Shown piece after piece: positions 14,448-19,877 of a stretch of 19,877 bases of DNA; position 1 is the first letter of the stretch; each line of letters begins with the position of its first letter. Position numbers and translations under genes: made by a program. The notes beneath the pieces are model-generated. The model ran no database searches and had not been told where the DNA came from. It was given only the letters and a program-made list of their open reading frames with translations. The stretch comes from JBMOLK01 sp049325575 (GTDB lineage Bacteria; Bacillota; Clostridia; Acetivibrionales; Acetivibrionaceae). The stretch is from contig JBMOLK010000053.1 of the NCBI GenBank assembly GCA_049325575.1, positions 1 to 19,877 of the forward strand. Reading direction: 5' to 3'.

Positions 14448-14468
14448 AAGGAAAAAAGAAACTATACA

Positions 14469-14497
14469 TTTACATTATGGTATTAATGATATATAAT
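14469..14497 (+). promoter_or_regulatory. Sigma-A promoter of the MoxR/VWA operon
   Basis: TTTACA (14469-14474) and a perfect TATAAT (14492-14497) are 17 bases apart. The start near 14504 leaves an AT-rich leader of about 75 bases before the TTG start of the AAA+ gene. Confidence 0.7.
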
Positions 14498-14579
14498 GAG
14501 AATATAAACATTGTTAAAAAAATATCAATCTAATAAATATAATTTGTCATAGTAGTATACAAAGTTAGGAGGGTGTTAT

Positions 14580-15656
14580 TTGAGAATCAGTGAGGCGAAG
14601 CAGTGTATAAAAGAACTATATCTACATACAAACAGTGTTTCTGCACTGATAAGTGAAAGAGGCGTAGGAAAGACTTCAGCCTATAAGCAGTGTACTGATG
14701 AACTTGGGATTGGATATATGGGACTTTATGCAGCAGCACTTGAAGGCCCTGATTTTATGGGACTTCCAGACAAGGACAGAGAGAAGGGAATAACCAGGTA
14801 CCTTGCACCACAGTTTCTTCCGACTGAACAAGCGGTAAGTGAGGAATTGTTCCCTTCTAAAGGTCTGCTGGTACTGGAAGAGCTGAACCGTGTACCCAGT
14901 GATACAACCTCAGTACTATATCCACTGCTTCTGGAAAGGAAAATTAACGGGCATGCCCTGGCCACGGGATGGAAAATCGGTGTAACCATGAACCCGGATA
15001 CAATGAACTATTCGGTAAATTCGTTGGACGATGCTATGCTTGACAGGTTTGTATCAATTGAGGTTACCGCAAACCTGGATGACTATATTGACTATTCAGT
15101 GACCAATGAGCCAAATGATGATGTTTTAGCTTTTTTACAGGCTTGCCCCGACATGCTTCTAATTGTTAAGAAGTCTGCAGATGCAACAGCATTATCCAAA
15201 TCTCCTACACCCAGGGGCTGGACAAAAGTGCAGGAACTTCTTAATAATTGCAGGCTCTCTGATAAGCTGATGATGGAGCTTATTGCGGGGATACTGGGGC
15301 CGGAAACGACATCCTCATTTTATGGCTTCTTAAAGAACAAGGACTTTAAAATTCCCTCAACAGAGAGTATCTTAAATGACTTTGAAGGGGCAAAGCCTGT
15401 TATACAGGAGATCCTTGAGAAGTATAGACTTGATATTATAAGCCTAATCATTAAGAAGGTGGTTATAACCTTTGAGATAAATGAAAGGCATCTTGCGAAC
15501 CTAAATGCTTTTATCGGGTACCTTCCAGAAGAATTAAGCATACTGTTCTTTAAGCTTTTGGCGACAAAACGTGCAGAAGAGTTCCAGAATATTGTTGAGC
15601 GTCTTAGTGTATTCGAGAATGTTTCAGACAAGATAATAGAAATAATGATGGCATAA
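14580..15656 (+). CDS. MoxR-like AAA+ ATPase
   Basis: The 358-residue product has a P-loop SERGVGKTS (25-33, Lys31), Walker B GLLVLEELNR (95-104), sensor-1-like Asn138 in GVTMNPD and an arginine-finger candidate R156 in AMLDRFVSIEV. The order and the LEELNR motif place it in the MoxR/AAA_5 group, which remodel partner proteins usually through a VWA-domain adaptor. Such an adaptor is encoded 19 bases downstream. The start is TTG, set by AGGAGGG 6 bases upstream. The C-terminal 150 residues are a helical lid plus an uncharacterised extension (RYLDIISLIIKKV). The client of this pair is unknown; metal-centre insertion or complex assembly are the roles known for relatives. Confidence 0.88.
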   Translation: MRISEAKQCIKELYLHTNSVSALISERGVGKTSAYKQCTDELGIGYMGLYAAALEGPDFMGLPDKDREKGITRYLAPQFLPTEQAVSEELFPSKGLLVLEELNRVPSDTTSVLYPLLLERKINGHALATGWKIGVTMNPDTMNYSVNSLDDAMLDRFVSIEVTANLDDYIDYSVTNEPNDDVLAFLQACPDMLLIVKKSADATALSKSPTPRGWTKVQELLNNCRLSDKLMMELIAGILGPETTSSFYGFLKNKDFKIPSTESILNDFEGAKPVIQEILEKYRLDIISLIIKKVVITFEINERHLANLNAFIGYLPEELSILFFKLLATKRAEEFQNIVERLSVFENVSDKIIEIMMA

Positions 15657-15675
15657 TAAATAGAGGTAGAATAAT

Positions 15676-16806
15676 ATGCGTATTCAGGATGTTATAATTC
15701 ATATGTTATTAAAACAACCCTTTTACGGTTATATTGCTGCTTCAATTACTCCTACAGAAAGCAAAGATATATCCAAAACCGGCATGATAATGACTCCTAC
15801 TCCGAGGCTTCTTTATAACAGGGATTGGTATGAAGCTCTAAAGGATGACCATGCTGTAGGAGTATTGATACATGAGCTTTTACACCTTATTCTGCTTCAT
15901 CCCTTTAGAAAGGGCAACAGGGAACGGCATTTATGGATGATAGCATGTGATATGGCTGTTAATGAGCACATTGAGCCTGGGCTTCTTACCGAGGATGCCA
16001 TTACTGTAGATAAGATAGCAGAGGAGATAAAAGAAACAATACCAAGGCTAAGAAGTGCGGAGTTTTATTATGATATTATTTCCAAGTCCGAAAGCAAGGT
16101 CAGCTTTACAGAAAATGACAAGGAAATAAAGGTAGTATTAAAGAACGGGCAGGAACTTAAAGCAAACAATTCAACAGAAGGGGATTCAACAGAGATAAAC
16201 AAAAATGCCGTTAAAAGTATGCTTTCCGATCTAGTGGATCAAGCAAAGGCTGAAGGTGAAATACCTGGCAGTATAAGTATGCTTATCGGTGAAATCTATA
16301 AAGCCAATGAAATAAATTGGGGAAATGTTTTAAAGAGATTTTTATCCGGAAAAGGGAAAGTGACAAAAAGGAAAACATGTAAGAGGGAATCCAGGAGGTT
16401 TGAAAATCTACCGGGTAATAAACGTTCCGTTGGAACAAATGTACTTCTGGCTTTGGATGAAAGCGGATCAATTTCAGAAAAACAAATTACTAAGTTTTAT
16501 AATGAAGTGCTGGCTATAAAGAAAATTACCGGTGCTTCAATAAATGTTACACAGTTTGATACAGAGTGTACGCAGCCTGTTTCCTTAGAAAAATATATTA
16601 GAAAAAAGGAACGTGTAAAAAACGGAGGAACCGACTTTAGGCCTGTATTCCAATTAGCTGATAAAATGCGCATACCTTTAGTCGTAATTTTTACCGATGG
16701 TGAAGGCACAGCACCCGAGCAAACAGAACAAAAGGTTTTATGGGTTTTAACCAAGGACGGTAAAAAACCGGCAGAGTTTGGACACAGTGTTACATTTGAT
16801 TCATAG
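15676..16806 (+). CDS. DUF2201-type putative metallopeptidase with C-terminal VWA-like domain
   Basis: The 376-residue product has an N-terminal zincin-like region: HELLH (66-70) then HP (75-76), with D92 in MIACDMAVNEH as a possible third ligand. A variable acidic middle (about 135-195) leads to a basic linker (KGKVTKRKTCKRESRR, 226-241). The VWA-like domain begins about 253 with the MIDAS motif LALDESGSIS (D261, S263, S265), T319-D320 in GGTDFRP and D341 in IFTDGEG. This is the architecture of the putative-metallopeptidase/VWA pairs found beside MoxR ATPases. No signal peptide is present, so it is cytoplasmic. It is probably the substrate-recognition partner of the upstream ATPase; peptidase activity is not established. 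Confidence 0.88.
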   Translation: MRIQDVIIHMLLKQPFYGYIAASITPTESKDISKTGMIMTPTPRLLYNRDWYEALKDDHAVGVLIHELLHLILLHPFRKGNRERHLWMIACDMAVNEHIEPGLLTEDAITVDKIAEEIKETIPRLRSAEFYYDIISKSESKVSFTENDKEIKVVLKNGQELKANNSTEGDSTEINKNAVKSMLSDLVDQAKAEGEIPGSISMLIGEIYKANEINWGNVLKRFLSGKGKVTKRKTCKRESRRFENLPGNKRSVGTNVLLALDESGSISEKQITKFYNEVLAIKKITGASINVTQFDTECTQPVSLEKYIRKKERVKNGGTDFRPVFQLADKMRIPLVVIFTDGEGTAPEQTEQKVLWVLTKDGKKPAEFGHSVTFDS

Positions 16807-16818
16807 GGAGTGTAAGTA

Positions 16819-17193
16819 ATGGTTATAGAGTTTTATATTGTTGGCGGTTATATTAAAATACCGAAAAATGTGTTTATCCAGGAGATGCTTAGTAAGGAGA
16901 GTCTTATACGTTCCTTGCTTAACTGGAAGGGCTCAAAGGACTTTATGATTAAGCACCCTATGATTAGTGAACCTGATAATGATAATATTATTACAATCAA
17001 TTATGACAGTGAATCTGATGTAAGTGTGGGTGAGTCCCCAAAGGAAATTCTGGGAAGCCTTAAAGCCAGGTACAAGGATAAGGTTAAAGGACATGTGGCC
17101 TGCAGGGCTGTATACAGCGCATATGGAGGAATATTTACTTTCTCTGTAGACCTAAATTCTGATGATGACAAAATAGACTATAAGATGAATTGA
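16819..17193 (+). CDS. Small uncharacterised protein of the MoxR/VWA operon
   Basis: The 124-residue product starts with ATG 12 bases after the VWA gene, behind a GGGAG site. It is acidic, has no signal peptide or membrane helix, and looks like a mixed alpha/beta protein: VIEFYIVGGYIKIP, a central charged helix, IITINYDSESDVSV, then GGIFTFSVDLNSDDDKIDY. I do not recognise a family. Tight linkage suggests it works with the ATPase and VWA protein, perhaps as a client or adaptor. No terminator is evident in the 130 bases after it. Confidence 0.75.
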   Translation: MVIEFYIVGGYIKIPKNVFIQEMLSKESLIRSLLNWKGSKDFMIKHPMISEPDNDNIITINYDSESDVSVGESPKEILGSLKARYKDKVKGHVACRAVYSAYGGIFTFSVDLNSDDDKIDYKMN

Positions 17194-17265
17194 ATAGGAA
17201 ACTTTAAATACAAGATAATAGAATAATAAATTTTTAGGCTTTATTTCCTTTTTAACATCTGCAAG

Positions 17266-17274
17266 TGTTATAAT
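17266..17274 (+). promoter_or_regulatory. Extended -10 promoter element before the 93-residue gene
   Basis: TGT-TATAAT (17266-17274) is a perfect -10 with the TGn extension; the -35 region is poor. Flanking it, aggctttatttcc (17236-17248) can pair with ggaaaaagcct (17293-17303), of uncertain meaning. The 17194-17327 gap holds nothing else that I can see. Confidence 0.5.
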
Positions 17275-17345
17275 GTAATGTATATTGGATTAGGAAAAAG
17301 CCTCAAGTTATGCTTTAGTATTTACGTATGAAGGGAGATAATGAA

Positions 17346-17627
17346 ATGAAAACAATTAACCAGTATATTATTAAACCGGATCAAGGCTTAGTGCTTATAC
17401 CAAGTAATGGGATTTTATCAGCATCAAGTCTGGGAGACGATGTTGTTGTATATGCTTTGGTGGACTCGGAAGATATGGAAGGAAGACCCTTTGAGTTCAA
17501 AATATTCGGTACAAATTCAAATATTGACGTAGAAGTTAGTGGATATAACTTTTTAGGGACTGTAACACTACATAATGGAAGTACAGTTCATGTCTTCTAC
17601 AAAGGTATGTCATCTGTTGATCTTTAA
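17346..17627 (+). CDS. Small uncharacterised protein, beta-rich
   Basis: The product is 93 residues from the ATG at 17346, with AAGGGAG 8 bases upstream; an in-frame ATG at 17328 lies upstream of that site and is less likely. The sequence alternates short hydrophobic strands and turns (YIIKPDQGLVLIPSNG, VVVYALVDSEDMEG, PFEFKIFGTNSNIDV, FLGTVTLHNGSTVHVFYKG), suggesting a small beta-barrel or sandwich. There is no signal peptide. It lies downstream of the MoxR operon but has its own promoter element. I do not recognise it. Confidence 0.7.
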   Translation: MKTINQYIIKPDQGLVLIPSNGILSASSLGDDVVVYALVDSEDMEGRPFEFKIFGTNSNIDVEVSGYNFLGTVTLHNGSTVHVFYKGMSSVDL

Positions 17628-17676
17628 GGACCGTGTGCAAGGGATCCAACAGTAAAAGTGCATAAACTTACGAGAG

Positions 17677-17710
17677 AAAATCCAGGCTGCCGGTATTGGG
17701 CAGCCTGGAT
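17677..17710 (-). terminator. Strong terminator of the ferredoxin-reductase fusion gene
   Basis: ATCCAGGCTGCC (17680-17691) and GGCAGCCTGGAT (17699-17710) form a perfect 12-bp stem with a 7-base loop. On the minus strand it is followed by TTTTCTCT, so it ends transcription of the gene at 17735-19198. On the plus strand there is no T run, but it may still slow transcripts from the small gene at 17346. Confidence 0.85.
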
Positions 17711-17734
17711 CAACATAAAGGGATGTTATGCGGA

Positions 17735-19198
17735 TTACGCACTTTCAAGGTAAATATTTATCTCATCAACCTCAAGTTCCTTTAATACCTTTAAAGCAGC
17801 GTTTATCATAGGCTTGGGGCCACACATGTAGACTTTATAGTCATCAAGGTTCATTTCCCTGATTATGTTTGTGACAAAGCCCTTTCTTCCTTCCCAGTTT
17901 TCATCAAAAGCTGCAACCTTGATATATTCAAACTTGTTATTTTCATATTCAAGCCTTCTGAACTCCTCATCATAGAGAAATTCATTTTGATAGTTAACAC
18001 CGTATATTAGCTTGATTTCACTTATATTATTCGAGAACTTAAGTAAGTCTTTTACAATAGGCAGAAATGGAGTAATTCCTATACCGCCGGCTACCAAAAG
18101 AACCTTTTTGGCCTTTTTATCTACTACAAGCTCTTTTCCCATAGGTCCTTCCAATTCTACATTATCACCGATCTTAAAGCTGCCGGACAATATGCTGCTT
18201 CCATATCCGTCTTTTATCTTTTTTACGGTTACAGTAAGACTTTTACCGTCTTCGTTATAGGATGATATTGAAAAAGCCCGGCTCATACTTGGATTATCCT
18301 GTATTTTTACCAGGATGAACTGACCGGCCTTATAATCTACTATTTTAGGACCTACAAATTCAAAGGTATACTCGGTTATATCATCTTTAAGTTCTCTTAT
18401 ATTACTGACTTTTGCAGCGATTCTTTGTCTTTTGTCATACCCTGCAATGCTGGTTCCCGATTTAATTTTAGCAGCTGTAATCTCATTGTTGAGAGATAGA
18501 ATACCGGCCGGGCAGTTTACTACACAAGTGGAGCACCTGATGCACCTTTCGTGATTATACTGGTTGTTATCCGAAAACTCAAGATACGGAGTCAGCTGCA
18601 TAGGGCATACCCTTGAACACTTTGCACAGTTGTGGCACATTTCTTTTCTTGCTATGGTAATCTTCTCGTCTGTCTTTTTAGCTACGCCAATAAGCTTGCC
18701 CAGCTTGTAGGACAGAATCTGCAATACTCCCATAGGGCAGAAATGGCACCAGGTTCTTGGGGATATAAAAAGACTTAATATTCCTCCGACAACTAACACC
18801 ATAAGATAACTGGTTACGAATACAAAACCAAGCTTATCTAAAAACTGGTCTGTTCCGAATGTAGGATACACCTTAATAAACTTTTTTGCCAGATTAAAAC
18901 CAAACCATACAAAGAAAAGAATGGCGGTAATTTTGGATCTGAAGAAAACCGGGATTTTCTTGTTAAGACTTATACGCATCATAAGAGAATCGTAAAGGCT
19001 ACCATGAGGGCAGAAGTTGCCGCACCAGTATCTGCCCTTAAAAAAGGAGAGAGTTGCAAGGGAAAGCATAATAGGTATTACTAATAATCCGAGCTTTGGA
19101 AACCACAATCCGCCAATGGCTACTAAAACGGTAAATGCCCACGCATTTTTTCTTATAAAAGTAAAAGTTCGATTAGTTTTAATATAAAAGGATTTCAC
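17735..19198 (-). CDS. Membrane-bound polyferredoxin / FAD-NAD(P)H reductase fusion protein
   Basis: The 487-residue product starts at GTG with AGGAGG 8 bases upstream. Its N-terminal part (1-170) has about four membrane helices and two C-P motifs, YWCGNFCPHG (C59, C63) and TWCHFCPMG (C151, C154), as in the NosR/NapH/YccM family. Two ferredoxin [4Fe-4S] motifs follow: CHNCAKCSRVCP (188-199) and CIRCSTCVVNCP (219-230). From about 262 there is a ferredoxin-NADP reductase fold: FAD motif RAFSIS (307-312), GYGSSIL, nucleotide-binding GGIGITPFLP (371-380) and MCGPKPM (458-464). It lacks the usual C-terminal [2Fe-2S] domain. It should move electrons between NAD(P)H and a membrane or periplasmic partner; direction and acceptor are unknown. 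It is a single gene with its own promoter and terminator. Confidence 0.9.
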   Translation of the reverse strand: MKSFYIKTNRTFTFIRKNAWAFTVLVAIGGLWFPKLGLLVIPIMLSLATLSFFKGRYWCGNFCPHGSLYDSLMMRISLNKKIPVFFRSKITAILFFVWFGFNLAKKFIKVYPTFGTDQFLDKLGFVFVTSYLMVLVVGGILSLFISPRTWCHFCPMGVLQILSYKLGKLIGVAKKTDEKITIARKEMCHNCAKCSRVCPMQLTPYLEFSDNNQYNHERCIRCSTCVVNCPAGILSLNNEITAAKIKSGTSIAGYDKRQRIAAKVSNIRELKDDITEYTFEFVGPKIVDYKAGQFILVKIQDNPSMSRAFSISSYNEDGKSLTVTVKKIKDGYGSSILSGSFKIGDNVELEGPMGKELVVDKKAKKVLLVAGGIGITPFLPIVKDLLKFSNNISEIKLIYGVNYQNEFLYDEEFRRLEYENNKFEYIKVAAFDENWEGRKGFVTNIIREMNLDDYKVYMCGPKPMINAALKVLKELEVDEINIYLESA

Positions 19199-19235
19199 AA
19201 AAACAACCTCCTAAATAGATTTATTAAAATACATA

Positions 19236-19278
19236 TACCCCGCAGGGGTACTAATACAATATTAGTATATTCGAATAT
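19236..19278 (-). promoter_or_regulatory. Three abutting dyads at the reductase promoter, one CsoR/CstR-like
   Basis: (1) TACCCC-GCA-GGGGTA (19236-19250), just downstream of the predicted start, resembles operators of the CsoR/CstR/RcnR family, which read TACCCC-type G/C tracts. (2) TACTAATA-CAA-TATTAGTA (19249-19267) has perfect 8-bp arms and overlaps the -10 box and start. (3) ATATTCGAATAT (19267-19278) is a perfect 12-bp palindrome in the -35/-10 spacer. Repression of the reductase gene is the simplest reading. No such regulator is encoded in the window. Confidence 0.55.
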
Positions 19279-19292
19279 TACGATTCTGTCAA
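19264..19292 (-). promoter_or_regulatory. Consensus sigma-A promoter of the reductase fusion gene
   Basis: On the minus strand TTGACA (19292-19287) and TATACT (19269-19264) are separated by exactly 17 bases. Transcription would start near 19257, leaving a leader of about 58 bases. Confidence 0.75.
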
Positions 19293-19325
19293 AGGTTTTT
19301 TTGTGAGCAGGGAATTGTTCTCCAA

Positions 19326-19354
19326 TTGACCTATCTTGTTTTATATGGGAGAAT
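19326..19354 (+). promoter_or_regulatory. Possible promoter of the gene at the right edge
   Basis: TTGACC (19326-19331) is followed after 17 bases by GAGAAT (19349-19354), a weak -10. The region diverges from the reductase promoter. Confidence 0.35.
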
Positions 19355-19389
19355 ATTGATATGAACTTGGCAAAATAGGGGGTATTTAT

Positions 19390-19877
19390 ATGCAGAATCA
19401 GTCAGACAGGAATCAGCTTGTGTTAAAAGTTCTTGACCTGCTTACCAATCTTGGCATCAATTCTGAAGTAGTAGATAATTGCGCCATGTATTTTAGCGGT
19501 GAATTGGAGAATACAAGTTTTCTTGATAAGTTTGACAAGATGGATTTCAATTCTCTTTCCAATAAGCTAAAAGATGAGATATCTGAAGTTTTCAGATATA
19601 TAAAGAGTAAGAATGATGAGGAAATGGCAGAGCAGTATACAGAGATAATGCTTAATATAGGAGATATATCTTTCTTTGATGTTATTACAAACTTCTATGG
19701 CGGCAATTCGGTTTATGTCCATGGAGTCAACGGATTTAACAGAAGATCAGTTGATATACTGGATAAAATGAATTTTACCAAGACCTATCTTATACGCTGG
19801 TGTTCCCAAAAAGTCTCCAATCCCAATTTGCACTGCCCCGTCATAACGAAGCATCAAAACAGATTTTTGTATTTTAC
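19390..19877 (+). CDS. Unrecognised protein, N-terminal 162 residues (runs off window)
   Basis: I read this frame by hand; it starts at ATG 19390 behind AGGGGGT and stays open to the end of the window. The translation begins MQNQSDRNQLVLKVLDLL and has no signal peptide or membrane helix. It is predicted to be mainly helical and acidic for about 100 residues (KFDKMDFNSLSNKLKDEI, then SKNDEEMAEQYTEIM), then FFDVITNFYGGNSVYVHGVNGF. A later part contains Cys and His residues (RWCSQKVSNPNLHCPVITKH). I cannot assign a family from the visible part. Confidence 0.75.
   Translation, partial: MQNQSDRNQLVLKVLDLLTNLGINSEVVDNCAMYFSGELENTSFLDKFDKMDFNSLSNKLKDEISEVFRYIKSKNDEEMAEQYTEIMLNIGDISFFDVITNFYGGNSVYVHGVNGFNRRSVDILDKMNFTKTYLIRWCSQKVSNPNLHCPVITKHQNRFLYF

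Overview
The window looks like the chromosome of a low-GC, Gram-positive, anaerobic, cellulosome-forming clostridium (Ruminiclostridium/Acetivibrio-like). The grounds are a GH9 cellulase with a C-terminal type I dockerin, strong AGGAGG-type ribosome binding sites, several TTG and GTG starts, AT-rich intergenic DNA and an oxygen-independent Fe-S/flavin reductase. The species cannot be fixed from the sequence.

Layout. (1) Positions 1-1416, minus strand: the right part of an IS66-family insertion sequence (tnpA, tnpB and the N-terminal part of the large transposase), with its terminal repeat lying inside the 3' end of a lipoprotein gene. (2) 7409-1391, minus strand: an operon of ABC ATPase, two ABC-2 permeases, a DesK/LiaS-like histidine kinase, a NarL/LuxR response regulator and the IS-truncated lipoprotein. 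Two TGACA-N2-TGTCA dyads lie upstream and may be the operator of its own regulator. (3) 8123-7662, minus strand: a small Pro/Phe/Gly-repeat protein with its own terminator. (4) 8406-12765, plus strand: aminotransferase, split transketolase (two genes) and a RuBisCO-like protein (RLP), with tight spacing suggesting one pathway. (5) 12827-14395, plus strand: secreted GH9-dockerin cellulase, then a strong terminator. (6) 14580-17193, plus strand: MoxR-like AAA+ ATPase, DUF2201-type metallopeptidase/VWA protein and a small unknown protein; a separate small unknown gene follows at 17346-17627. (7) 19198-17735, minus strand: a membrane polyferredoxin fused to a ferredoxin-NAD(P)H reductase module, driven by a sigma-A promoter carrying three abutting dyads, one CsoR/CstR-like. 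(8) 19390 to the end, plus strand: the start of an unrecognised gene.

The strongest candidate for an undescribed system is the aminotransferase/split transketolase/RLP operon. Its RLP keeps the metal-site Lys and Asp (K-D-D) but has His in place of the usual Glu and lacks most residues needed for carboxylation, so it is not a RuBisCO. The gene set matches none of the RLP pathways I know (aerobic methionine salvage, MTA-isoprenoid shunt, oxo-isoapionate pathways), although D-apiose catabolism separately uses both RLPs and a split transketolase. The second notable item is the IS66 tnpA leader: a hairpin that would hide the transposase start codon should form in read-through mRNA but not in mRNA from the element's own promoter.
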